A stretch of DNA of 15,879 nt. Source: Rikenella sp. GTDB lineage: Bacteria > Bacteroidota > Bacteroidia > Bacteroidales > Rikenellaceae. Positions 7,214-14,586 of the stretch are shown one piece after another. The notes below the pieces were generated by a model. That model saw nothing but the letters and a program-made list of their open reading frames with translations, had not been told where the DNA came from and ran no database searches. Numbering within the stretch: position 1 is the first letter of the stretch; each line of letters opens with the position of its first letter. A program made the position numbers and the translations under genes. The stretch is taken from assembly GCA_029054535.1 (NCBI GenBank), contig JAIDFC010000156.1, positions 1 to 15,879 on the forward strand, written 5' to 3'.

Positions 7214-7892
7214 CGTCCGAACGGAACTGATACCCCATCCGTTTCCCGGTCTGGAGTTTCGAGTTCTCGATTTTGGTATTCATCTGGTCCACGGTAACCA
7301 GTTTGACGGTGTCGTACGGCGGCACCAGGAGGTCGAAATCGAGCGTATAAGCCATCGTGCTTTCGATGATCTCGGTCAGCGCTTCGGGGGTAATGGCCCC
7401 TTGTCCGAACCGGTCGTGGCGGTAGGTTACCTGTCGTTTCCCCTCGACCATGTATTGCAGGTCGCGGTTGATGAAAATCCGGGCCACCAGATACCCCTCG
7501 TCGGCCGACCGGTTGTACTTGAACGAGTCGGCCAGGAAGTTGTAGATATGGATCACCCCGCAGTATGCGTTCTGTTTGTCTTGTTTGACATAGGAGTTCT
7601 GCCAGATGACGTTCTCGCGTTCAAACTGAAAGACGTTGGTGTGCATGCTGAAGATCAGGATATCGCCGGCGATCTGAAGCTGCGCCTCGAACTTCCCGCG
7701 GTCGCGGTACTCCATCTTGACCCGCTTGTCGGTGGTTCCGTCCAGTTGTTCGTTCACCTCGACGGCATACTCTTGCAAGATCTCCTTGAGTTGACAGAAA
7801 ACCTGCTGTGTGTTGTCGAAAATGCGTTGCAGGAGCGTCGACTTGGTTTTCAGCGTCTCGACGATCTGCGCTCTTTTGTTCGTTTCTTCCAT
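7206..7892 (-). CDS. Conserved hypothetical cytosolic protein between kdsA and the outer membrane protein
   Basis: The product is not recognised by function. From the ATG at 7892 it is 228 aa with no signal peptide and no membrane segment. Residues 5-55 look helical and possibly coiled (KRAQIVETLKTKSTLLQRIF, then QLKEILQEYAVEVNEQL). The middle (60-145) is a compact mixed domain with EYRDRGKFEAQLQIAGDILI, FSMHTNVFQF and YCGVIHIYNFLADSFKYN. The sequence resembles uncharacterised Bacteroidetes proteins. The open frame continues upstream to 8066, but that part lies inside kdsA and is low-complexity Arg/Ser-rich, so it is antisense-type noise and the later ATG is the start. It lies 25 bp after kdsA and overlaps the next gene by 8 bp, so it belongs to the same operon and perhaps to envelope biogenesis. 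Confidence 0.85.
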   Translation of the reverse strand: MEETNKRAQIVETLKTKSTLLQRIFDNTQQVFCQLKEILQEYAVEVNEQLDGTTDKRVKMEYRDRGKFEAQLQIAGDILIFSMHTNVFQFERENVIWQNSYVKQDKQNAYCGVIHIYNFLADSFKYNRSADEGYLVARIFINRDLQYMVEGKRQVTYRHDRFGQGAITPEALTEIIESTMAYTLDFDLLVPPYDTVKLVTVDQMNTKIENSKLQTGKRMGYQFRSDDV

Positions 7893-7917
7893 GAGTCGGC
7901 GGAGTAGGGGGTAGGGG

Positions 7918-8787
7918 TTAGAAAGAGAGGACGGTTTTCCGCAGCGCGACCAAGCGCTCGAGCATGGTTTCCATCCGGTCCAAGGCCAGCATATTGGCCC
8001 CGTCCGACAGCGCGACGGCCGGATTCGGGTGCGTTTCGACGAAGAGGCCGTCCGCTCCGACGGCAATCGCCGCCCGCGCCACGGTTTCGATCATCTCCGG
8101 GTGTCCGCCCGTAACGCCGCAGCTTTGATTGGGCTGTTGCAGCGAGTGGGTGATGTCCATCACCACCGGGAACCCGGTGCGCTGCATGATCGGAATCCCG
8201 CGGTAGTCCACCACCAGGTCCTGATACCCGAACATCGTTCCGCGGTCCGTTAGCATCACCTTCTTATTTCCCGCCTCCGTGATCTTCTCGGCGGCGAAAA
8301 CCATCGATTCGGGGGCCAAGAACTGCCCCTTCTTGATATTGACCCACCGTCCGGTCTCGGCCGCCGCCGTCAGCAGATCGGTCTGCCGACACAGAAAGGC
8401 CGGAATCTGAAGTACGTCGACATATTCGGCCGCCATCGCCGCCTCTTCCGGATTGTGGATATCGGTAACCACCGGCACGCCGAACTCGCGCCGCACCCGG
8501 GCCAGCAGATTCAGCGCCTGTATATCGCCGATCCCGGTGAACGAGTCGGCCCGACTCCGATTGGCCTTTCGGTACGAAGCCTTGAAGATGTACGGAATCC
8601 CGAGCCGCGAGGTGATCTCCACCATCCGCGCCGCCGTTCCCATCACTACCTCCTCGTTCTCCACTACGCACGGACCGGCCATCAAAAAAAACATCCCTTT
8701 TTGTCCCGTTCCGTCCGTGAACCCCGGGATCGTTATCTGAATATCGTTCGTCTTTGCCTCGTTATGGCTGCACTTCATGGTCATCAT
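7918..8787 (-). CDS. kdsA: 3-deoxy-8-phosphooctulonate (KDO-8-P) synthase, metal-dependent type
   Basis: KdsA condenses phosphoenolpyruvate with arabinose 5-phosphate to give KDO-8-phosphate, the precursor of the KDO sugar of lipopolysaccharide, in the cytosol. The 289-aa protein shows the family blocks MAGPCVVENEE (37-46), PYIFKASYRKANRSR (65-79), TDIHNPEEA (108-116), IPAFLCRQTDLL (128-139), DRGTMFGY (181-188) and VVMDITHSLQQP (208-219). Cys40, His214, Glu251 and Asp262 fall where the Aquifex-type metalloenzyme has its metal ligands. E. coli KdsA has Asn at the Cys position, so this one is predicted to need a divalent metal. The start could be 8787, 8784 or 8778 (three in-frame ATGs); the longest is given. 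It lies 60 bp after rarA, in a gap with a plausible promoter. Confidence 0.96.
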   Translation of the reverse strand: MMTMKCSHNEAKTNDIQITIPGFTDGTGQKGMFFLMAGPCVVENEEVVMGTAARMVEITSRLGIPYIFKASYRKANRSRADSFTGIGDIQALNLLARVRREFGVPVVTDIHNPEEAAMAAEYVDVLQIPAFLCRQTDLLTAAAETGRWVNIKKGQFLAPESMVFAAEKITEAGNKKVMLTDRGTMFGYQDLVVDYRGIPIMQRTGFPVVMDITHSLQQPNQSCGVTGGHPEMIETVARAAIAVGADGLFVETHPNPAVALSDGANMLALDRMETMLERLVALRKTVLSF

Positions 8788-8808
8788 TGAAAAAATCGCT
8801 TTTTCTTG

Positions 8809-8840
8809 TAAATCTAATCATTTTCGCCGAAACTCCCAAC
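8809..8840 (-). promoter_or_regulatory. Possible Bacteroidetes-type promoter for kdsA
   Basis: On the minus strand GTTG (plus 8837-8840) is followed after exactly 20 nt by TAGATTTA (plus 8809-8816). The Bacteroidetes housekeeping consensus is TTTG, 19-20 nt, TAnnTTTG, so one base differs in each box. Transcription would start a few bases before 8803, leaving a leader of about 15 nt to the ATG at 8787. It lies in the 60-bp gap after rarA and would let kdsA and the envelope genes be expressed apart from rarA. Confidence 0.35.
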
Positions 8841-8847
8841 CGTAGCC

Positions 8848-10122
8848 TCAGTATTTTCCTTGCCAAAGCTCGGCCATCCGCGCTCGGAGTTTCTCTTCGG
8901 CCGGATTCTCGGCCGGTTCCCAGAACTTCGTCCCGCTCATTCCCTCGGGCATGAACTCCAGGTCGATGAAATGGCCCGGAAAGTCGTGCGCATACTTGTA
9001 CCCTGTCCCGTACCCGGCCTGCGCCATCAGCGGCGTCGGGGCGTTTCGCAAGTGGAGCGGCACGGGGCGATATCCCTCCCGCTCGACCTGCGCCAAGGCT
9101 TTGTTGATGGCCATATAGGCCGAGTTGCTCTTGGGCGAGGTCGCCAGATAGATGGTCGTCTGCGCCAGCGTAATCCGTGCTTCCGGCATCCCGATATTGT
9201 GCACGGTGTTGAAACAGGCCTCGGCCAGCAACAGGGCGTTCGGATTGGCCAACCCGATGTCTTCCGAAGCCAGAATACACAAACGCCGGGCGATGAACCG
9301 CGGTTCTTCGCCTCCCGACAACATCCGTGCCAAGTAGTAGATCGCCGCATTCGGATCGCTCCCCCGGACGCTCTTGATGAAAGCGGAAATCACGTCGTAG
9401 TGCTCCTCGCCGTTCTTGTCGTACCGGGCGATGTTCTGTTGCAGGGCCGCCCGTACGGTCTCGTCGTTGATGAGGATCTTTCCATCGTCGGCCGTGCTGC
9501 AGATCATCTCGACGATGTTCAGCAGCTTACGGGCATCGCCGCCGCTGAAACCGAGCAGCGCTCCGGTCTCTTCGATCCGGATATCGAGCTCTTTCAGACA
9601 AATATCCTCCGTTACGACCCGTTCGAGCAGCTTTTGCAGATCATCCTCGCCCAGCGGCTTTAGAATATAGACTTGGCAACGCGACAACAGCGGCCGGATG
9701 ATCTCGAACGACGGGTTTTCGGTCGTGGCCCCGATCAGCGTTACGACGCCCTGTTCGACTGCGCCGAGCAACGAATCCTGCTGCGCCTTGTTGAACCGAT
9801 GGATTTCGTCGATGAACAGCACGGGCGGCGCCGAGTCGAAAAACCGGCTCGACCGAGCTTTCTCCAGCACCTCCCGGACCTCTTTCACACCGGCATTGAT
9901 CGCGCTGAGCGTGAAAAACTTACGCTCCAAAGCCCGCGCCATGATCTGTGCCAACGTGGTCTTCCCCACGCCCGGAGGACCCCACAAAATAAACGACGAC
10001 AAATTATGCGATGTTACGAACTTCCGCAACACGCCGTCCGGACCCACCAAATGGGTCTGTCCGATATACTGATCCAACGTCGTCGGGCGCATCCGCTCCG
10101 CCAAAGGTATATTGCTCTTCAT
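8848..10122 (-). CDS. rarA: Replication-associated recombination protein A (RarA/MgsA AAA+ ATPase)
   Basis: RarA is a clamp-loader-like AAA+ ATPase that acts at stalled replication forks. The 424-aa protein has the N-terminal PLAERMRPTTLDQYIGQTHL (6-25), the Walker A motif GPPGVGKT (48-55), Walker B VLFIDEIHRF (101-110, DE at 105-106), sensor 1 GATTENPSFE (131-140) and a sensor 2 segment GFSGGDARKLLN. These are followed by the tetramerisation/C-terminal region with SEDIGLANPNAL, YLATSPKSNSAY and GYGTGYKYAHDFPGHF. Length and motif order are normal. The ATG at 10122 has a TAAATTTG -7 box a few bases upstream. It is the first gene of the minus-strand run, and the first two codons after the ATG (KS) fit the family start. 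Identity is secure. Confidence 0.96.
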   Translation of the reverse strand: MKSNIPLAERMRPTTLDQYIGQTHLVGPDGVLRKFVTSHNLSSFILWGPPGVGKTTLAQIMARALERKFFTLSAINAGVKEVREVLEKARSSRFFDSAPPVLFIDEIHRFNKAQQDSLLGAVEQGVVTLIGATTENPSFEIIRPLLSRCQVYILKPLGEDDLQKLLERVVTEDICLKELDIRIEETGALLGFSGGDARKLLNIVEMICSTADDGKILINDETVRAALQQNIARYDKNGEEHYDVISAFIKSVRGSDPNAAIYYLARMLSGGEEPRFIARRLCILASEDIGLANPNALLLAEACFNTVHNIGMPEARITLAQTTIYLATSPKSNSAYMAINKALAQVEREGYRPVPLHLRNAPTPLMAQAGYGTGYKYAHDFPGHFIDLEFMPEGMSGTKFWEPAENPAEEKLRARMAELWQGKY

Positions 10123-10132
10123 ATTATGTTCG

Positions 10133-10140
10133 CAAATTTA
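10133..10140 (-). promoter_or_regulatory. -7 box for rarA (TAAATTTG)
   Basis: The minus strand reads TAAATTTG here, an exact match to the Bacteroidetes -7 consensus TAnnTTTG. It lies about 10 nt before the rarA ATG at 10122, implying a very short leader. No convincing -33 TTG is found 19-21 nt upstream; that stretch is the flank of element B. Confidence 0.35.
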
Positions 10141-10170
10141 TATACTTTATTCGTTGAACGGGAGGGTACT

Positions 10171-10404
10171 GTTCCTTTTGTGAACAAAAGGAACCGAAAA
10201 AACTTCAGAGCGCATCCCGCTGGGATGCTTTGGCCGTGTCTACCCTGGTGGCGATCGGGTGGGGCTCTTTTAGGCGCGCCGGGCTGCGAAAACCTTAAAG
10301 CGCGCCCGAAAAGAATCCCCACCCGCAACCCTGAGGATTGCGGAGCCTAAGGCGTAGCGTAGCTGCGGAAAGTCTTTCTGGTTCTCTTTCTTCAGAAAGA
10401 GAAC
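10171..10404. repeat. Palindrome-bounded structured repeat, element B
   Basis: This 234-bp relative of element A lies in the 327-bp gap between the divergent rarA and phosphodiesterase genes. It begins with a perfect 11-bp palindrome (GTTCCTTTTGT at 10171-10181, partner 10184-10194) and ends with another (GTTCTCTTTCT at 10381-10391, partner 10394-10404). The arms of the latter are identical to those of the 5' palindrome of element A. Inner ends are CCGAAAAAACTTCAGAG (10194-10210) and CGGAAAGTCTTTCTGG (10366-10381). Other parts are the hairpin GCATCCC/GGGATGC (10212-10228), a long central hairpin, and CGTAGC/GCTGCG (about 10353-10367, one G-T pair) in the place of the AAAGTGC hairpin of element A. 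Short open frames on the minus strand look spurious. The rest of the gap holds only two -7 boxes. Confidence 0.75.
10256..10325 (+). other. Central long hairpin of element B with conserved apical loop motif
   Basis: The left arm 10256-10279 (starting CGGGTGGGG) pairs with 10300-10325 (ending CCCCACCCG). The top is closed by GCGC-rich segments, with about 22 paired positions and two small bulges. The apical region carries GGCTGCGAAAACCTTA (10282-10297), which matches the loop motif of element A at 14 of 16 positions. The two stems share pairing but little sequence. The strand given is the one on which both copies read alike; transcription is not shown. Confidence 0.62.
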
Positions 10405-10434
10405 GGTTCCAGGCGGCTCTACGAACAAATTATA

Positions 10435-10442
10435 TAACTTTG
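10435..10442 (+). promoter_or_regulatory. -7 box for the phosphodiesterase/amidase operon (TAACTTTG)
   Basis: TAACTTTG matches the Bacteroidetes TAnnTTTG -7 consensus exactly. It ends 7 nt before the ATG at 10450, so the transcript would be nearly leaderless. No TTG is found at -33 spacing; the region upstream is the edge of element B. The local context TATATAACTTTG mirrors TATATAAATTTG on the rarA side of the gap. Confidence 0.35.
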
Positions 10443-10449
10443 TGTTCTG

Positions 10450-10932
10450 ATGAAAAGAATAGGTTTGATATCGGACACACACGGGACGTTCGATGAGCGA
10501 GTACAGCATTTTTTGGATCCTGTGGAGGAGATTTGGCATGCCGGCGACATCGGGTCATTGGAGTTGGCGGATGAGATTGCGTCTTTTCGGCCGTTGACGG
10601 CTGTTTACGGGAATATCGACGATCATCGGGTGAGGGTGGTGTATCCGAAGTTTCAGCATTTCGTATGCGAAGAGTTGAGCGTGGTGATGACCCATATCGG
10701 AGGTTATCCGGGTCGGTATGAGCCGGAGGCGCGGCGGTGGATCGAACAGACGCGTCCCGGGCTTTTCATTAGCGGTCATTCGCACATTCTGAAAGTTATT
10801 AACGATAAGAAATACAATTTGTTACACATGAATCCGGGTGCGGCCGGGTATGGGTACCAGGGAGTTCGGACGGGGATTCGGTTTACGGTGGACGGTGATC
10901 GGATCACCGACTTGGAGGTCGGTGAGTTTTAA
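10450..10932 (+). CDS. YfcE/MJ0936-family metallophosphoesterase
   Basis: This is a small cytosolic phosphodiesterase of the calcineurin-like fold with a two-metal centre; the physiological substrate is not known for this group. The 160-aa protein has all the metal-binding motifs in order: SDTHG (8-12; D9, H11), HAGDIG (30-35; D33), YGNIDD (53-58; N55), THIGG (81-85; H82) and SGHSH (108-112; H110, H112). NPGAAGYGYQG near the C-terminus is also usual for the family. The length is typical. The ATG directly after a TAACTTTG box is the start. The secreted amidase gene begins 15 bp after the stop, so the two are probably co-transcribed, although no functional link is evident. Confidence 0.93.
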   Translation: MKRIGLISDTHGTFDERVQHFLDPVEEIWHAGDIGSLELADEIASFRPLTAVYGNIDDHRVRVVYPKFQHFVCEELSVVMTHIGGYPGRYEPEARRWIEQTRPGLFISGHSHILKVINDKKYNLLHMNPGAAGYGYQGVRTGIRFTVDGDRITDLEVGEF

Positions 10933-10947
10933 GGGTATACGAACAGC

Positions 10948-13758
10948 ATGAAGAAAATAATTTTTTATTTATCGATCATCTGGTTTTGTGGCATTAAAGG
11001 TGCTTTAGCTCAAGCGACACTTTCTGCATCGGAAGTCCGGCTCGAACAGCAGACGATTCTGAATAAACTGGGTAAACGGCCCGATTTTTTTCGACCGTTT
11101 CGTTGCGAGTCGCAGCGGAGCGTGGTACTGGAACGCGTAGAGCTGACTCCGGATCGGAAGATACTCCGACTTTACTGTAACGTCGGGCTGGCACAAATAT
11201 CGATTCGTCATGAACGGATCGACGAGTGGACGAAAGCCGTGCGGAAAAAACTCGGAGAGGGTTACAAGGAGTGCGACGTCCGTTTTTTTGCATATGACAT
11301 TCCGGTCGAACGCTTCATCCCGAACTACTTCCGTCCAAGAGACGAACGCGATCCGAAACGGACCAGTACGCCGATCAACCGGTCGCCGTTAGTGAGACGG
11401 ATCGACCGATCTCTGTACGGGCGCGGCCTCGGCGGACGGCACATCGCCCTCTGGGGCGGACATGGCCGATACTACCACGAGGAGGAAGATTCGGCGTGGG
11501 TATGGCAGCGTCCGGCTTTGTTCGGGACCATCGAAGATCTGCATACTCAAGAGTTTACGAGTCGTTATTTGGCTCCGATGCTCGAAAACGCCGGGGCAGT
11601 GGTGGTGATGGCTCGCGAACGGGATCCGCAACGGCAGGAGGTGATTGTCGACAACGACGGTTCGACCGGTCGAGGAGCCATCGCCACGGTGGGCGAGTGG
11701 GAAAAACGGAATTTCGGATTTGCTGTTCGAGATACGATTCGGGAACAAAATCCATTTCGTCAAGGAACTGTTCTGCAGTCTAAAATAACGACTAACTTAA
11801 AGCCGAGCATTACCTATACTTTCGGTTTAAATAAACCGGACGAGTACGGCGTTTACGTCAGCTGGCAGGCACGGCCCGGGAACCTGACCAATGCACGGTA
11901 TACGGTCTACCATGCCGGAGGAGAGGCGGAATTCGAGGTCAACCAACGAATCGGCGGAGGAATGTGGGTTTGGTTGGGACGTTTCGTGCTGGACAGCGCG
12001 TCGAAAGTGGTTCTGACCGCCCCGCCGACAGCCAAAGAGGGAGCTTGGTTGAGTGCCGACGCCGTTCGGATCGGCGGAGGGATGGGTAATGTAGAACGGG
12101 CAGGCGAAGTCAGCGGCGTGTCGCGTTACGAAGAGGCAGCGCGCTATTGGATGCAGTATAGCGGCGTCCCCGACTCGATCTATGCGCAAGAGACGTTATC
12201 GGCTGAAAACGAAGAACATAAACAGCTCGATTACATCGATAACTTCAAAGGGAACGGCGACTGGTGCAATTATATCCGGAAGCAAAAAAATATTCCGCTC
12301 GACGTGGCGGTGGGGTTGCATACCGATGCCGGCACCTGCGACTCGATCGTCGGAACGATGACGATTCACTACACGAACCGTTGTCGGGCACACTACACCA
12401 ACGGGAAATGCAAACTGGCGGGGCGCGACCTGGCCGATTTGGTGCAGACTCAGGTGGTCGAGGACTTGCGGGCCAAGTATGACCCGACTTGGACTCGGAG
12501 ATCGATGTACGACAAGAGTTATGCCGAGATTTCGCGGCCCGACGTGCCGGCTATTTTGGTCGAAATGTTTTCGCATCAGAATGCCAACGACATGGCGCTG
12601 GCATTGGACCCCTCTTTCCGGTTCGACATGGCTCGGGCGGTCTATAAAGGGATTTTGCGCTTTCTGGCCGATCGGTACGGCCGGAATTATACCGTACAAC
12701 CGCTCCCGCCGTCGCGCCTGCGGGCTGAGTTGGTCGGCGACTCGGTGCGGTTGAACTGGCAAGCTACGCCGGATCCGCTGGAGAAGAGCGCTTGGCCCAG
12801 TCGCTATCGGGTATATGAACGCTTGGGGGTGAACGGCGCGTTCGACGCGGGGTGCGAAGTGCGGGCGACTGAACTGTGGGTACCGCTCTCGCGGGACGGA
12901 CAACTGCACAGTTTTCGTATAACGGCGATCAACGAGGGGGGCGAGAGCTTTCCGAGCGAGGTGATTTGCGCCGGACTGGCGACGGAAGAGCAGGGGAGGG
13001 TGCTGGTTGTCAACGGATTTACGCGTGTCAGTCCGCCGGCCTTGAAAAAAGATAAACGAGGCAAAATCCTGGGGTTCGACATGGCAGCCGATCCGGGGGT
13101 GCCGGATGGAGTCGATCGGTCGATCGTAGGACCGCAACAAAATTTCGATCCGCTCGCTCCGTTCGAGAGCAACGACCGACCGGGCTGGGGCGCTTCGTCG
13201 ACAGAGTGGGCAGGGCAGGGAACGGCGGGAAATACGTTCGACTATGCGGCGGTTCACGGTCAGGCATGGCTGCGTGCGGGAATCTCCGTCTCGAGCGTCT
13301 CGCGAACTGCGTTTGAACGGATGCCGCTGAGGCCTTCGCAATATCGGATGGTGGACCTGATATTCGGAGCGCAACGCAGTTATCCGTCTCGATATAAAAT
13401 ATTCAATCCACTGATAACAAATCAATTGAAAAGGTTAATTGAAGCAAAGATCCCTGTCGTTGTTTCGGGTAGCTATATCGGTCGCGACCCGAGCGTCGGA
13501 GAATCGGTGCAAAAATTGCTGGGATACACCTATGACGGTCCGGTGGCGGATAGCGGCAGACGCTACTATACGCCGACTTTCGACCGGCTGCGGCCGCTCG
13601 ACGGAGGACGCGTGATTCCGCTGGGCGATCTGCCAGACGGAACGGTCTGGGAACGCAGAATCTTTGCATTCGGATTTCCAATCGAGATTCTTAAAATCAA
13701 TACTTTGCAAAACCTATTTAAACTGATGCTCACCTTGTCTGACACGGTTGCCAAGTGA
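10948..13758 (+). CDS. Secreted amidase-like protein with golvesin-like insert and Fn3 domain ('xanthan lyase' type)
   Basis: The 936-aa exported protein has a clear signal peptide (KKIIFYLSIIWFCGIKGALA, cleavage after ALA at about 21). Residues 23-150 are an N-terminal domain of unknown role. An amidase_3-like fold appears split: GGHGRYY with His172 and EDLHTQ with Glu196 come first, then GLHTDAG with His458 and LVEMFSHQ with Glu539. These are in the right order for the zinc ligands and catalytic Glu of N-acetylmuramoyl-L-alanine amidases. Between the halves, about 275-378 (WQARP, YHAGGEAEFEVNQ, GGGMWVWLGRF, ADAVRIGGG) resembles a golvesin C-terminal-like domain. Fibronectin type III follows at about 584-677, then a Bacteroidetes-specific C-terminal domain (685-936). 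No type IX sorting domain is seen. Such proteins are often named xanthan lyase, without evidence in this sequence. A cell-wall role is inferred. Confidence 0.82.
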   Translation: MKKIIFYLSIIWFCGIKGALAQATLSASEVRLEQQTILNKLGKRPDFFRPFRCESQRSVVLERVELTPDRKILRLYCNVGLAQISIRHERIDEWTKAVRKKLGEGYKECDVRFFAYDIPVERFIPNYFRPRDERDPKRTSTPINRSPLVRRIDRSLYGRGLGGRHIALWGGHGRYYHEEEDSAWVWQRPALFGTIEDLHTQEFTSRYLAPMLENAGAVVVMARERDPQRQEVIVDNDGSTGRGAIATVGEWEKRNFGFAVRDTIREQNPFRQGTVLQSKITTNLKPSITYTFGLNKPDEYGVYVSWQARPGNLTNARYTVYHAGGEAEFEVNQRIGGGMWVWLGRFVLDSASKVVLTAPPTAKEGAWLSADAVRIGGGMGNVERAGEVSGVSRYEEAARYWMQYSGVPDSIYAQETLSAENEEHKQLDYIDNFKGNGDWCNYIRKQKNIPLDVAVGLHTDAGTCDSIVGTMTIHYTNRCRAHYTNGKCKLAGRDLADLVQTQVVEDLRAKYDPTWTRRSMYDKSYAEISRPDVPAILVEMFSHQNANDMALALDPSFRFDMARAVYKGILRFLADRYGRNYTVQPLPPSRLRAELVGDSVRLNWQATPDPLEKSAWPSRYRVYERLGVNGAFDAGCEVRATELWVPLSRDGQLHSFRITAINEGGESFPSEVICAGLATEEQGRVLVVNGFTRVSPPALKKDKRGKILGFDMAADPGVPDGVDRSIVGPQQNFDPLAPFESNDRPGWGASSTEWAGQGTAGNTFDYAAVHGQAWLRAGISVSSVSRTAFERMPLRPSQYRMVDLIFGAQRSYPSRYKIFNPLITNQLKRLIEAKIPVVVSGSYIGRDPSVGESVQKLLGYTYDGPVADSGRRYYTPTFDRLRPLDGGRVIPLGDLPDGTVWERRIFAFGFPIEILKINTLQNLFKLMLTLSDTVAK

Positions 13759-13808
13759 TATACAAAAAATAAGTAGTACATTTACGGTCGCTTAACCGAA
13801 ACGATTCG

Positions 13809-14552
13809 ATGGGTATTAGACATAAAATCCGTTTGGGATTCATCACGATCGGCATTTTGCTGTTTTTGTCGGGTATCATTTCGTCGCTCGAGCTGGCGAA
13901 ATTCAATCGCACGACCCACAGCGTTTTAGCTCGGAGCCAGGGGAGTATCGAGATCCTGAAACAGATGCTCGACGCCGTTCAGGAACAGAATACCGCATTG
14001 CTTTTTTCGATCACCGACACCGATCGTAGCGGAATCTACGACTCGTTGATCGCTCAAGGGCGGCGCGAGTTCAGCCGGGCGCTCCGCGAGGCGCAGAGCG
14101 CCCGGTACGACTCGGCGCTGCTGGAGGAGATCCGCACCACGGCACGATACTATAACAGTATCGTGCCGCAGGTGGCCGATAGCATCGACATCGACCGCTT
14201 TGCGGAAGTCTACCGAACCTCGTACTACAAACTGACCCATGCGATCAAGGAATCGATGGTCAAAATCCAGCAGCAGACCATCGACTACACGGCACAGCTG
14301 GAACGAAACGCCTATCGGGCTTCGATGGTCGGCATCATCGCGCTCGGGGCGGGGATCTTGTTGCTGGCGGTCTTCTATTTCATGCTGAGCAACTATTTCG
14401 TCGGCCCCGTTTTGCAGATCACCCGTTCGCTGCGCGGATACGTCGACTCGCGACTGCCGTTCGAGGTTTCGGTCAGCACCCAGGACGAGATCAATACCCT
14501 GAAAGAGTATGTCGCCTCGGTGGTGAACCTCAGCAAAAAAGCCAAACAATAA
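13809..14552 (+). CDS. Two-TM sensor-like protein with periplasmic helical domain and HAMP, no output domain
   Basis: The 247-aa membrane protein has TM1 at about 10-27, a periplasmic helical region at 30-170 resembling the four-helix-bundle ligand domain of chemoreceptors (4HB_MCP), TM2 at about 172-193 and a cytoplasmic HAMP segment at about 195-245. The HAMP has GPVLQITRSLRGYV, then a connector and TQDEINTLKEYV with the conserved DE. It stops five residues after HAMP, so there is no histidine kinase, cyclase or methyl-accepting domain. The next gene, trkH, begins 34 bp later and has no kinase remnant before it, so no frameshift is evident. The protein may act as a signalling or structural partner of a neighbour, possibly TrkH. 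Architecture is well supported; function is unknown. Confidence 0.82.
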   Translation: MGIRHKIRLGFITIGILLFLSGIISSLELAKFNRTTHSVLARSQGSIEILKQMLDAVQEQNTALLFSITDTDRSGIYDSLIAQGRREFSRALREAQSARYDSALLEEIRTTARYYNSIVPQVADSIDIDRFAEVYRTSYYKLTHAIKESMVKIQQQTIDYTAQLERNAYRASMVGIIALGAGILLLAVFYFMLSNYFVGPVLQITRSLRGYVDSRLPFEVSVSTQDEINTLKEYVASVVNLSKKAKQ

Positions 14553-14586
14553 GGCCTCCGAATCCTGAAACGAAGCGCGTGAGACC

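Noticed and set aside
7893..8066. 5' extension of the hypothetical gene before 7892
   Set aside because: It overlaps kdsA on the same strand in another frame and encodes an Arg/Ser/Pro-rich stretch; the ATG at 7892 gives a sensible start.
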